From positions 1 through 64,000 of the forward strand of contig NZ_JBHTKA010000001.1 in assembly GCF_042676245.1 (NCBI RefSeq): a DNA stretch of 64,000 nt. Reading direction: 5' to 3'. Every line of letters starts with the position of its first letter. Position 1 is the stretch's first letter. The position numbers were made by a program, and so were the translations under genes. This DNA comes from Ohtaekwangia kribbensis. GTDB lineage: Bacteria; Bacteroidota; Bacteroidia; Cytophagales; Cyclobacteriaceae. Below are positions 18,255 through 27,217 of the stretch, piece after piece. Below the pieces are notes generated by a model. The model was given only the letters and a program-made list of their open reading frames with translations. It was not told the origin of the DNA and did no database searches.

Positions 18255-19031
18255 TTATGCCCAAACCCACAATGTAACGTATACAGTCGATGCATTAAAG
18301 CCCGCAGAATCGAATATACCCCCGTTAGCTGTTGTTATCCTAAACAGAGTAATATTTGTCGCATCGATACTTGTAATACCACCACACACAGCGCCTCCCG
18401 TTAAAACTCGCATTAATGGGAACATACCACCACCATTGCTTTTTATCATTACATCAATGGAGCGAATTTTAGTAACATCTGAAAGGCCGTGAGCTACATC
18501 ATAATCCCCGTTTGCATCCATATCCCAAAGCGTTCCTGGATTCAGCATAACAGGCCGCAACGTTAAACCTCCAGCATTTAAGTTATTGGGGCGCGTATAA
18601 TCACGCATTCTCTTTAGCGCGGAGAAATCGACCAACCCGGAGCCACTTGCACCCATACTCCATACTGCCGTCTTAATCTCATGTACATTGTACTCGTTGT
18701 TATCGGAGAACTTCACCGGATCTCCTGCTCGATAGGTTGTCGTTAAACTGAGTACAGGAACATTACTACCGTGTGAACCAACAAAAGCAGGAACCAAATA
18801 CACCTCACCATTATAAGCAACAGCTCCGGCACTGATATTCCAGGCAGTAGCACCCGCATCGCTATCAACACAACCACGGATACACATCACTCCAGCTTCA
18901 TCGTTCACGATACCTTTAACCAGCTCTGAAATTATCTCGGTGTACGCCTCTTGAATATGATCAACTGAAGCTTTGTTGAATGGTTGACGTCTAACATTCT
19001 CGACAATATTGCCTGTAAGTATCTTCTTCAT
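18255..19031 (-). CDS. tail fibre-like protein
   Basis: 258 residues. The N-terminus (LTGNIVENVRRQPFNKASVDHIQEAYTEI) resembles the attachment segment of fibre/appendage proteins of Bacteroidetes phages. The rest is glycine-rich and beta-rich (GAVAYNGEVYLVPAF, TVYVTLWVWA). It is the last gene of the late transcript, next to the prophage end, where host-range genes sit in Mu. It overlaps the upstream gene by 4 nt. The receptor-binding role is inferred from position and composition. Confidence 0.5.
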   Translation of the reverse strand: MKKILTGNIVENVRRQPFNKASVDHIQEAYTEIISELVKGIVNDEAGVMCIRGCVDSDAGATAWNISAGAVAYNGEVYLVPAFVGSHGSNVPVLSLTTTYRAGDPVKFSDNNEYNVHEIKTAVWSMGASGSGLVDFSALKRMRDYTRPNNLNAGGLTLRPVMLNPGTLWDMDANGDYDVAHGLSDVTKIRSIDVMIKSNGGGMFPLMRVLTGGAVCGGITSIDATNITLFRITTANGGIFDSAGFNASTVYVTLWVWA

Positions 19032-19498
19032 ATAATTACTATTTCGTAGGTTGTTCCGTACATTTTGTATTTGTTGATATATGCCTGCATTTCACTTGTA
19101 ACAAAGGTGATCGAGCTAGGGACGTTTACTATAAAGCTTTTAGCATCTACCGAATACGTCTCGTCAATGAACTGTGAATTATCATCACCCTCACCGACAA
19201 AGAAAGCAGTATCAGCTCCCTCTCCAACAAACGCACCATTAAGCTCCAGCAGGTTGTTAGTGATATATATCCCGTTGCCAAACTTTTCTATAAGTAGTTG
19301 CTCCAGAATGATTGTCTGCCCATTGAATTTTATCTCATAGCTCTTCTGATCTGCATACGCCAAAAACCTATCGTGTGTATCCGATAGGTTCTTCATTGAT
19401 GCCGTTAACCATGCAACTCTTTTTGTCTTACGGTGAATAGTTCCCATAAGAATTTTTACGAGCTTCAGGAAGTCGAGAGAATAACTTGTTAATGCCAT
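19028..19498 (-). CDS. baseplate/tail protein in the gp48 position
   Basis: 156 residues, no membrane segment. It follows the baseplate J-like gene directly (stop 19499, start 19498) and precedes the fibre gene. In Mu that place is taken by gp48, a baseplate-tail-fibre linker. The N-terminus (LDFLKLVKILMGTIHRKTKRVAWL) suits a small structural adaptor. I do not recognise the sequence; the role is from order only. Confidence 0.45.
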   Translation of the reverse strand: MALTSYSLDFLKLVKILMGTIHRKTKRVAWLTASMKNLSDTHDRFLAYADQKSYEIKFNGQTIILEQLLIEKFGNGIYITNNLLELNGAFVGEGADTAFFVGEGDDNSQFIDETYSVDAKSFIVNVPSSITFVTSEMQAYINKYKMYGTTYEIVII

Positions 19499-20350
19499 TT
19501 ACTGAGGTACGTAAGTTATCATGGTATCAAAATCGATCGTTGCATCGCGCTCCAGGTATCCCGCTGCCGGATAGTATACTCTGTTTACAGTGCCGTAACT
19601 TCCTGCATTTGCTTTAGCCTGCACAACTCCGATTACAACATCGTTAACATTAGCTACAGCCTGTATATAGTCCTGATGTGCAGATATTTTATATTCAGCA
19701 TTGAAAGGCAGATTCTTCAAATAGTTATTGAATGCAGCTTGAACGAGTGCTTTCATATCATCCAGCACAACAGTACCGTTATAGTATACCGTCATTGGCG
19801 CATTAAGCTTGTCAGAAGCAAGTGAAACAGGAGCACCCAGGTTGCTGCCCGCAAACTGTATCTTCTTCATATAGCTTGCAAAAGCTGATAGCTCAGGAGC
19901 CGACAACGCAATCGGATCTCCGGAGCCGTTTTCTTTCGCAACTTTTATTTGCGTAACGCCACCACTTGAAACAACAGCACATCTTTTAACGATCTGCTTT
20001 GTTGCATCTATTACCGCATAGTACGGCTTCTTTGTTGTCGTGTTGATCAGAAGAGCATCACCGTACTGAAACTTTAATAGTTCCTGTTGCAACCATTGAT
20101 CAGTCCCGGCCACACTGTTGTTAACCTCTTCTTCTATCTCCAGCCGCTTCTCTTCCCAAACCTGCTCCTGTATATAAGACATACAAGCCCATATATATAT
20201 CCACAACTTGAATTCAGCAGTTTTGGAAGCACTGGTAAGACCTGCGAGCGTTGCATCACTATTCACCTCTCCGGTAATGCTGAGGTATATTTCGTTTATG
20301 CGTTGCTTTGCTATATTTATTTGCTCAAGTATTTCCGCTATAGTTCTCAT
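19499..20350 (-). CDS. baseplate J-like protein
   Basis: 283 residues. The N-terminal helical half (MRTIAEILEQINIAKQRINEIY...WIYIWACMSYIQEQVWE) and the later LSAFASYMKKIQFAGSNLGAPVSLASDKLNAPMTVYYNG segment with YIQAVANVNDVV resemble the gpJ/gp47-like wedge proteins of Bacteroidetes contractile tails. It would join the baseplate rim to the fibres. It overlaps the beta-helix gene by 4 nt. Confidence 0.55.
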   Translation of the reverse strand: MRTIAEILEQINIAKQRINEIYLSITGEVNSDATLAGLTSASKTAEFKLWIYIWACMSYIQEQVWEEKRLEIEEEVNNSVAGTDQWLQQELLKFQYGDALLINTTTKKPYYAVIDATKQIVKRCAVVSSGGVTQIKVAKENGSGDPIALSAPELSAFASYMKKIQFAGSNLGAPVSLASDKLNAPMTVYYNGTVVLDDMKALVQAAFNNYLKNLPFNAEYKISAHQDYIQAVANVNDVVIGVVQAKANAGSYGTVNRVYYPAAGYLERDATIDFDTMITYVPQ

Positions 20351-22362
20351 AATGCTTTGCTTTCTAAATCAAAATACTCCAGGCCGTAGCGCTTGCCTGT
20401 CTTCGCTATCTTTCTCTCTGCACCTACGATTCGAAGGCCGTTATTTGCGGCCGTTCGGTTGATCTTCCCACTATAACATTCAGGCAACTGAACTTTATCG
20501 GAAGGGCCTTGTAAGTTGCTCCAAGATTCATCTACACCGTATTCCTTCGTTGTGGTATACCATGACTTTAAGCTTTTCGTAATATCCGGTTCTCGCAACG
20601 TTTCATGGTTCTTTACACGTCTTGGAGAATGCCCAAACCCGAAGTATCCATTTAGCGGAGCACACATATCGTTTATGTCAGTGACAAATGAAGTTTTAAA
20701 CAGGTCTGTTATCTTCAGCGTGTTGTCAGTTATGATACTTACACCTCCAAGATCTGTAGCAAAATTCTCAGCACCTGAAGTATCAACTCCTTTCGTTGTC
20801 TGACTCGGTATACTTGAACTATCTGAATAATCATAGTCCTTGTTATCGCGATCAGCCAGACCAATACCCGATATACTTGCCGCTACATAATTGTTTATCT
20901 GTACTCCTGGAGGTGAACTTCCTGGTTCATTGTAGCGGAATTGTCCCTCTACCGGAGACGAAAAGAACAACGTATTGTTTACAAAGTTGAGTGCATATAT
21001 AGGAACAATGCCGGAGCCTGCATCGTCAAAGTCTGCCATGTATATAGGATCTTGAATAGATATAATCAAGTTCTGAAATACATTTAAAAAGGTATCAGGT
21101 TCGTTATGCACATAGCTGTCTCCGTTTGGTGCGACAGTCATAGGATTGTCTGTTCTGCGTACATATATACCGTTCTGGCTGTTATAACCATCGATAACGT
21201 TATTAAATATACTCACCAACGATCCACCGGGGAAACACTGCATACCTTCACGTATGCAAACATTATTGTTTGTACGCCCGCTAAAGCCCCCGTTCATAAC
21301 TATAGAGAAGTTCTGTCCGGAAGTACTGGTCATCGCATTCTCTTCAACCAGATTGTAAATGATTCTGCAATTCAGCCAAGCGTTAGAAGCTTGCAACCCG
21401 TCCCATCCACCGTTTTTACAATGGTTCGCAATTATGGTAAGATTATTCATCCTGTGATGATAATCACCACCGTTAAAAGTACTATCGAAGTTGGCGTTAA
21501 AGTGTCCCATGTATATACATTCGTTGCCTGCTCCATGTATATAGTTGCCTATCACCATGCAGTCATCGAAAGCACCGGTAAACCGGTTCACTGTATCGAG
21601 TTTTAACTTTATACCAGAGCTTTGAGGGTTCTCTACTTCCACATCCTGTACCCGTATATCATGATGACTTTCTGCGGCTCCGAGAAACTGCTGTGAACTG
21701 ATACCGCCATCAACAAAGCGAAGTCTATAGGTACTGTCCGCCCTCTTCTTACCAACAAGTCGAACGTGACGACAGTTATCAGTAAACTGGAATACATCAT
21801 CGTATGACGTTCCGCTTTTGTCGAGCGTATATATATTGTCGGTATCATCTATTGTAATCCAGATTGGATTTTCAGCAGTACCGACAACGTTTCGAAAGCG
21901 AATACGTGCCGTACTTAAATTACCAGACAAGTATATAACAGATCCCGGAGCAATAGCACCGGCATTTACTTCCTGTTGTCCATTGGTAAGATCATCGATT
22001 AACGGATCGGCTGACCCGAGAGACATATTTATAACATGATCAGCCTCCGATAGATCCTGAGTAATAAAGAACCTGGACTCTTTGAAGAAAGGAATTAAGT
22101 GTGTACCTACTCGAATCTCCAGTAGTACATCTACACCGTCTTTACCTTCTTCGTAAGTGAAGTCTACAGAGGGACTTTGAGAAAGAACGGTCTTTAATTC
22201 ATCGCCTGTTTTGGAATTTGTAAACGTCCACTTCACAGTACCATACTGTGATACTTGCGCCTCCAGGTAATTCAGATTGAATTGTATAGGGCCGGGATTG
22301 TAGGCCGTTTTGTTCGGCCCTTCAATAGTGAAACCTTTATTCCAAAAGTAAGTCGTTGCCAT
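20347..22362 (-). CDS. right-handed beta-helix tail protein (tailspike candidate)
   Basis: 671 residues. Residues 1-130 look like an attachment/Ig-like part. From about 150 to 470 there are repeating turns typical of a parallel beta-helix (HVRLVGKKRAD, HDIRVQDVEVENPQSSGIKL, NNLTIIANHCKNGGWDGLQ, LVSIFNNVIDGYNSQNGIYV). This fold is common in polysaccharide-binding or polysaccharide-cutting tailspikes, so a capsule-degrading role is possible. No catalytic residues can be assigned by eye. The leader AAAGTATATATG precedes the start. Confidence 0.6.
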   Translation of the reverse strand: MATTYFWNKGFTIEGPNKTAYNPGPIQFNLNYLEAQVSQYGTVKWTFTNSKTGDELKTVLSQSPSVDFTYEEGKDGVDVLLEIRVGTHLIPFFKESRFFITQDLSEADHVINMSLGSADPLIDDLTNGQQEVNAGAIAPGSVIYLSGNLSTARIRFRNVVGTAENPIWITIDDTDNIYTLDKSGTSYDDVFQFTDNCRHVRLVGKKRADSTYRLRFVDGGISSQQFLGAAESHHDIRVQDVEVENPQSSGIKLKLDTVNRFTGAFDDCMVIGNYIHGAGNECIYMGHFNANFDSTFNGGDYHHRMNNLTIIANHCKNGGWDGLQASNAWLNCRIIYNLVEENAMTSTSGQNFSIVMNGGFSGRTNNNVCIREGMQCFPGGSLVSIFNNVIDGYNSQNGIYVRRTDNPMTVAPNGDSYVHNEPDTFLNVFQNLIISIQDPIYMADFDDAGSGIVPIYALNFVNNTLFFSSPVEGQFRYNEPGSSPPGVQINNYVAASISGIGLADRDNKDYDYSDSSSIPSQTTKGVDTSGAENFATDLGGVSIITDNTLKITDLFKTSFVTDINDMCAPLNGYFGFGHSPRRVKNHETLREPDITKSLKSWYTTTKEYGVDESWSNLQGPSDKVQLPECYSGKINRTAANNGLRIVGAERKIAKTGKRYGLEYFDLESKAL

Positions 22363-22369
22363 ATATACT

Positions 22370-22720
22370 TTACTTAGAAACCATTAAAATAGGATCAAGG
22401 AAGGCATTACCTTCCTTTAGAACTGCTTTCAACTTTTGATAGGCTAACGATCTGGAGTAACGCCCTGGAGTTGCCAACACAGGCTTATCGCCAGGGTATA
22501 CATATAGCTCGATCATCTCATCGGTGAGCTTTGAAAACACTCCCAATTGTCGGAGCTTATCTTCACCGCTTAACATGATCATTATCTTCTTTCCTTCGGG
22601 ATGAAGTCCCAAAGCAATACCTTCTCCGGTAACTACCTCGTTGTTTTGAATTGTTACCAGTTCGTCCGGGTCAAAAGAATATAATCTCTTCCCATTATCG
22701 AGTGTATACTGTTTCATCAT
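22370..22720 (-). CDS. hypothetical tail-region protein
   Basis: 116 residues, soluble, no family recognised. It sits between two fibre-type genes on the late transcript and overlaps the upstream stop by ATGA (TCATGATG; start 22720 or 22717). It could be a small fibre-assembly chaperone, but nothing in the sequence shows this. Confidence 0.5.
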   Translation of the reverse strand: MMKQYTLDNGKRLYSFDPDELVTIQNNEVVTGEGIALGLHPEGKKIMIMLSGEDKLRQLGVFSKLTDEMIELYVYPGDKPVLATPGRYSRSLAYQKLKAVLKEGNAFLDPILMVSK

Positions 22721-23979
22721 GACGGTAAAACTTTAGTTGAAATCTTCATTGCATTAATCATACAAATACCGCTACCGTCCAGGAAGCGGAATGTTATTGA
22801 AGTTGTTTCGGTGTCCACATATATATTGAATACCAGCACATCATCGAGGGCAGCACCGGTAACATCGGCTATAGTTTGGTTTACACCTCCCACGGTTAAG
22901 TCAATAGCGTTCGGAGCTGTAGAGCTTCTGTTGTGGAGCGTTGTTATTGTCCAGGTTCTGCCGCGAAGGTGCGAAGGGATTTCTAACTGGAAGCCTCGTG
23001 TTTGAGGTGCGCCCGCTGGAGTATACCACCAGTCGCGACCAGATCCTGCCGGGAAGTCTGAGGCAGCTCCCGTTCCGGCAACGGTAACTCCGAGGCCCGC
23101 CTGACTTGACATAGCCAAATCAACATCGAGATTTACTTCAGAATCGTATCCAATCAACCAGCTTGTAAAAGTTCCTGTACCGACATTGCCTTCAGAAGAT
23201 ATTACCAGCGTTGTACCGGTATATGAAACGACAGTGCCCCAAAAGTATGCAGCAACTCCAGCTCTGCACGTCATCTTCTTACCAGCTACATAAGGCAGCC
23301 CCGCACCAACGGTAAACGTTACGGTTGTCGGATGTGTAGTTGGTATAGGATTACTCGAAGTACTTGTCGTACTATCGTTCGCAGCAATCAGGTGATTTAA
23401 TTCAAAGCTTTCGTTTGGAGTGTCCGAGCTTGCTATATTCCAAGCACGTGTATCGCCTGTGATTGCTGTGAATGTAGCTCTACAGAATTTAATCAGTGCA
23501 GTGATAGTAGTAAGTGTTACGCCTACTGCCTCTGTGCTATACCCGATCCTTACTTCAGCACCGAGCGTTCCTTCACTTGTAACAGGACGCACACCGAAAT
23601 CTATATGCTTCCCGAGTTGTGCGCTTGTTAAAGTAAAGTTCTGAGTAGTGGCGATTACTGTTTCATTCGTCCCCACGGCATCGTCAGCAGCATAGAATTT
23701 AAACGTAGTCGTACCCTCTGCCTTCTGATTGATATGCTCGTATGTATAGCTGCCGGCAAGTATCTCGCCCTGATTTAGAAAGCCCGGCAAATTAATACCG
23801 GTACATCCTACACCAATAGCGAGCGGCACCTGATCGTCTTCGAGATCTCCGTCAGGATCAAAATACGTTGAAGTATGCGTTAATACTCCACCGGTTTCAG
23901 TGACAGTTATACCCGAAACAACCGGAGGTAAATTTCCGGAGGCACCGCCCAAACTTGCCAGAAAGGATTTACGTCTCAT
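22717..23979 (-). CDS. fibre/appendage protein with Ig-like N-terminus
   Basis: 420 residues. The N-terminus has an Ig/cadherin-like segment (PPVVSGITVTETGG...STYFDPDGDLEDDQVPLAIG). The C-terminal part (GFQLEIPSHLRGRTWTITTLHNRSS...DDVLVFNIYVDTETTSITFRFL) looks like a beta-sandwich of carbohydrate-binding type. It is Thr/Gly/Val-rich like phage fibres. It is likely part of the adsorption apparatus; the exact target is unknown. Confidence 0.5.
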   Translation of the reverse strand: MRRKSFLASLGGASGNLPPVVSGITVTETGGVLTHTSTYFDPDGDLEDDQVPLAIGVGCTGINLPGFLNQGEILAGSYTYEHINQKAEGTTTFKFYAADDAVGTNETVIATTQNFTLTSAQLGKHIDFGVRPVTSEGTLGAEVRIGYSTEAVGVTLTTITALIKFCRATFTAITGDTRAWNIASSDTPNESFELNHLIAANDSTTSTSSNPIPTTHPTTVTFTVGAGLPYVAGKKMTCRAGVAAYFWGTVVSYTGTTLVISSEGNVGTGTFTSWLIGYDSEVNLDVDLAMSSQAGLGVTVAGTGAASDFPAGSGRDWWYTPAGAPQTRGFQLEIPSHLRGRTWTITTLHNRSSTAPNAIDLTVGGVNQTIADVTGAALDDVLVFNIYVDTETTSITFRFLDGSGICMINAMKISTKVLPS

Positions 23980-23990
23980 TTACTTATTAC

Positions 23991-24398
23991 CTATTGTTGC
24001 TGCATGATTGAAACCAATATCTCCGCAGTAGATATATACTCCATGTATATATAGTTTAGGACTCCCGGAACGTACTCTCCGGAAACTCTCTTGAACGGAG
24101 AAGAAAAGGTCGGTTCAGTGGAAGGATGATTGTGCCGCATCAACTGAACCATACCAAGACAAGCACCGTCCGTATCAACAGTTATATTTCCCGTCTCCGG
24201 ACTTACCGCTCCGTAAGTTCTTTCAACATCGAATTGTACAACTGTGCCCGTTGTTGCTATCGTAGCGCGGTTCACTTTACTGTCCGCATAATGATCCAAC
24301 GTATCCGCGACACGTGTCTTTGTGTTTGCCTTCTTTACCGTCTCGTTACGAATAACATTGTTATCGGTCTTTAACTGTGCATCTGTCTTTTGTGCCAT
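23991..24398 (-). CDS. fibre base/trimerisation-type protein
   Basis: 135 residues. The N-terminus MAQKTDAQLKTDNNVIRNETVKKANTKTRVADTLDHY... resembles a short coiled attachment segment seen in Bacteroidetes phage appendage proteins. It is followed by a compact beta domain. The start has the AAAGTAT-ATG leader that recurs in late genes. The assignment rests on the N-terminus and on location between baseplate and fibre genes. Confidence 0.5.
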   Translation of the reverse strand: MAQKTDAQLKTDNNVIRNETVKKANTKTRVADTLDHYADSKVNRATIATTGTVVQFDVERTYGAVSPETGNITVDTDGACLGMVQLMRHNHPSTEPTFSSPFKRVSGEYVPGVLNYIYMEYISTAEILVSIMQQQ

Positions 24399-24410
24399 AT
24401 ACTTTACTTT

Positions 24411-24686
24411 TTAATCTCCGAATGAATCATCGAACGAGTCATCCCATGTTCTATCATCGAAGGTATTCTCTACAAAACCTGTAGCTACCTCCAGTTCGTT
24501 GTTATCGTAGTAAGCAACTATATCAGCCCGAACGATGGATGAAGCAAGTATCTTATAGTCCGTTACTTCGTCCAGGTTGCCGTCAACCGATATTCCATTG
24601 TCACGGGCGAAGGCTACCAAACCCTCGACAGATCCAAGTTCCTGGAGTACGAAGTCTACTATGTTTTGGTCTACTCTTGCTTTCAT
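24411..24686 (-). CDS. tail protein X-like (LysM-type) with acidic repeat tail
   Basis: 91 residues. VDQNIVDFVLQELGSVEGLVAFARDNGIS followed by YKILASSIVRADIVAYY is like the LysM-type tail protein X of Bacteroidetes phages, which sits between hub and baseplate genes. It ends TWDDSFDDSFGD. A nearly identical ending closes the tail-completion gene at 42584-43198, 18 kb away. It overlaps the wedge gene by 4 nt. Confidence 0.55.
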   Translation of the reverse strand: MKARVDQNIVDFVLQELGSVEGLVAFARDNGISVDGNLDEVTDYKILASSIVRADIVAYYDNNELEVATGFVENTFDDRTWDDSFDDSFGD

Positions 24687-24988
24687 GGATACCGTGCGTC
24701 TATATCTGTTTGCAACGTATTGTCAGATTCGGATAGCAATATCCTCAGCTTACGTATAGTAAGGTTATCCGCTATGAGCTGCTTCTGAATTTCCAGGTAT
24801 ATATCTCCGGGATTATCGTCAACCAGGAATTTGTTAATACCTACTCCGGTGATTGGATATTGCCGTAGCTCTCCCTTCTCCAGCCGAAGCAATAAACTCA
24901 GGTGCTGAGAGGTGCTTTCCCCCACAACAAAATCTCCGTTTTCTATTCGGAGATCATCATCAGCATCCAATAAATAGTCATTCGGCAT
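24683..24988 (-). CDS. baseplate wedge protein (gpW/gp25-like)
   Basis: 101 residues. The motif DLRIENGDFVVGESTSQHLSLLLRLEKGELRQYPITGVG is the usual pattern of small gp25/gpW-type wedge proteins in Bacteroidetes contractile systems. It would sit in the inner baseplate. The gene shares its first base with the last of the spike gene, so the two are tightly coupled. Confidence 0.7.
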   Translation of the reverse strand: MPNDYLLDADDDLRIENGDFVVGESTSQHLSLLLRLEKGELRQYPITGVGINKFLVDDNPGDIYLEIQKQLIADNLTIRKLRILLSESDNTLQTDIDARYP

Positions 24989-25509
24989 CAGTGTTCTACT
25001 TTAGTATTTTCAAGATCTTCTCTGTCGGTCTGATCTATATCTTCAATCAAAATGGAGGAAGGATCTGGTATACCTGACGTTCCCCCTCCAGTTTGTACAC
25101 CTATATGTGTGTGCTCTTTAAACTTCCCGATAAGATCATTCAACTTATCTTCGATAGCATTCATTCGATCTACAAGCGGTTGTATCTTCACGACTCCACC
25201 ATTCGTTCCGTCAAACATCACCACTTTATCAACTTCACTGCATGCAATCACAAAACGGGTTTGCTTGTCATTCCCAATCAAACAAACTAGGACAGTGCTA
25301 TTAACTTTTGGTAACTCCACTATGCCATCCGTTATATTGTCGAGCGCTGCTTTCAGTCTTACGTCTGGTATATCCGTTTCATCGGCTAACTGCACATCAC
25401 ACGACAGACCTTCCGCATCAACAGAAATAACCGTAGCTATCTCGACAATCGCGGACACCTTTAGTAAGCCCCTTAAACCACGGATTAACTTTTCTTCCTG
25501 TGCTGTCAT
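24988..25509 (-). CDS. baseplate spike protein (gpV/gp45-like)
   Basis: 173 residues. An OB-fold-type N-terminal part (IATVISVDAEGLSCDVQLADETDIPDVRLKA, LPKVNSTVLVCLIGNDKQTRFVIA) is followed by a coiled segment. The motif KFKEHTHIGVQTGG resembles the histidine-containing tip of gpV/gp45 spikes, which bind iron in P2 and Mu. It would form the membrane-piercing needle. It overlaps the hub gene by 4 nt. Confidence 0.7.
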   Translation of the reverse strand: MTAQEEKLIRGLRGLLKVSAIVEIATVISVDAEGLSCDVQLADETDIPDVRLKAALDNITDGIVELPKVNSTVLVCLIGNDKQTRFVIACSEVDKVVMFDGTNGGVVKIQPLVDRMNAIEDKLNDLIGKFKEHTHIGVQTGGGTSGIPDPSSILIEDIDQTDREDLENTKVEH

Positions 25510-26540
25510 ACCGTTAGTTTAATACCTAGCTCTACAGTTCTACGCGCTCCACCTTCTGCACTGAACACAGTTTTAACGCTATCCACTATATATCTACCGG
25601 ACCGGCTTTCACCGTAGTTCGGATCTTTCAAGTCAGCAACCATTAACGGTTCAGCATACGGATACAGGAACGTTGTTAGGTCTCCCTCATAGCCGGTAAA
25701 CTTCAATCGCTTCAGCTCTTCCTCTGCGAGCTTTTTCAGTTGTGACTTGTCGGTTACATTGTAGTAATAGAATGTTCGCTGTTCTCCGTCTTCGTCTCCT
25801 ACATCGTCAACCGTTACTTTTTGATTGTCCTTGCGTATACCTATAGCTTTCGCCTTCAGCCTCACATCATCTTCGTTCCTATAGGTCAGGTCATTCTCGA
25901 TTACATTCCAGGCAAGACTATATTTTACATCGCCAAAGGTTTGCTGATAAGCAAGGCCCGTGAATAGCTCTTTGCCTTTGAAGTAACTAACCAATCCGTA
26001 GTTCTCTCTGATCTTTTCGAGGGCTGTAGCAGCAGTATTCCCGGCATCAATAACTAAACCTTCGCTGAATGTTACTTCAGGAAGGTTGCCACTCATTGTA
26101 ATTCGGGCTGTTGGATGCTGTGCGTTAACCTGATCGATAAGGTATTTAACAACCTGTTTCAAGGTTACACTATCTGCCTTCTTCCAGGACTTCTTTATTT
26201 TAGTCTTGCGGAGAAAGTATATATTATCTTCGCAATGAATCTCAAAAGGTATATTTGGTTTGAGTGACTTTATAAATCCGTTGAACTCTTCATGTATAGG
26301 ACTGTTCGCATACCACAGTTTAACAGAAACCGCATCGCCAACAGATATATACTTTTCGATGGTATTTGTTAGCTCCCCGTTTACTGACACATGTTTCGGT
26401 AGTTTTATCTCGCATGTGTCTGCAAGCTCTCTCCAGCTCTTCTCTATCGTAACCTCGTTTACCTGACGAAATTTAATTGTCCTGGTCGGCTGAGTAATCA
26501 GTATCTCACAAGCAAGAATAAAAGACATAATCAATTTCAT
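25506..26540 (-). CDS. baseplate hub protein (late control D-like)
   Basis: 344 residues. TIEKSWRELADTCEIKLPKHV...YISVGDAVSVKLWY...HEEFNGFIKSLKPNIPFEIHCED is the pattern of gpD/gp27-type hub proteins in Bacteroidetes phages (the gp44 place in Mu). The apparent hydrophobic start MKLIMSFILACEIL is probably part of the first strand rather than an export signal. It overlaps the preceding gene by 4 nt. Confidence 0.72.
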   Translation of the reverse strand: MKLIMSFILACEILITQPTRTIKFRQVNEVTIEKSWRELADTCEIKLPKHVSVNGELTNTIEKYISVGDAVSVKLWYANSPIHEEFNGFIKSLKPNIPFEIHCEDNIYFLRKTKIKKSWKKADSVTLKQVVKYLIDQVNAQHPTARITMSGNLPEVTFSEGLVIDAGNTAATALEKIRENYGLVSYFKGKELFTGLAYQQTFGDVKYSLAWNVIENDLTYRNEDDVRLKAKAIGIRKDNQKVTVDDVGDEDGEQRTFYYYNVTDKSQLKKLAEEELKRLKFTGYEGDLTTFLYPYAEPLMVADLKDPNYGESRSGRYIVDSVKTVFSAEGGARRTVELGIKLTV

Positions 26541-27217
26541 TCGTAAACACGTTCTATATTCTCGTTAATTTCGAGTTCGAAATCTTCATCACTTTTGCAT
26601 TGTAATTCAAAAGCCTGTGCTCCCAGGTATCCCTCTACTTCGTCAAGATCCCAGTCGACAATCTTTATTTTAGTAATTCCCCATAGTGCTGTTATTCCAT
26701 TTTCTATACTTCTACTTCCTGGCTTTTCAACTATTTCCTTCAGCCTTCTAATAGCTTCTTCAGGATATGAATTGAAGTTCTCTTCATTGAGAATTACACC
26801 CCGAATTGTTATTTGGTAGTTGTTGAGGTTCGCTTCCTCCAACACATTCTTACGCTGTATTGCGTTGGTAACGGGATCGAGACGAACCAATGAAGTCTCT
26901 ACTATATTAACACCGCCTCGTATGCGGATAACAGGTTCCTGCGGTATCTGCCAATCATCAATCTTTGTCGGCAAAGTATAGTCTGTATTGAATATACTTT
27001 TAAGCTTGAATGATCCCTTTAACGCTCCTATAGATCCGAAAGGCAACAAGCCTGTACCCTTGCTTTCTTTAACCAGCTCTGGATAAGGCGGGCGAACAGT
27101 GCCAAACGCAGCCTGATATACTTCATTTAAGTTGAATCGAGTTTGAAGTATGTTCGAATCCTTATATGTATTGTCGCCAACGTTGAACGGAGGCCCTATA
27201 TCTGCGGCTGTACTCAT
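26537..27217 (-). CDS. tail/baseplate protein, DUF6046-like
   Basis: 226 residues, ending in the block LGAQAFELQCKSDEDFELEINE that I associate with DUF6046 proteins of Bacteroidetes phages. It lies between tape measure and hub, the place of the Mu gp43-type protein that joins tube and baseplate. It overlaps both neighbours by 4 nt. The exact role is not known. Confidence 0.6.
   Translation of the reverse strand: MSTAADIGPPFNVGDNTYKDSNILQTRFNLNEVYQAAFGTVRPPYPELVKESKGTGLLPFGSIGALKGSFKLKSIFNTDYTLPTKIDDWQIPQEPVIRIRGGVNIVETSLVRLDPVTNAIQRKNVLEEANLNNYQITIRGVILNEENFNSYPEEAIRRLKEIVEKPGSRSIENGITALWGITKIKIVDWDLDEVEGYLGAQAFELQCKSDEDFELEINENIERVYE

Noticed and set aside
20347..23979. Diversity-generating retroelement acting on fibre genes
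   Set aside because: No reverse transcriptase gene and no template/variable repeat pair were seen in the window.
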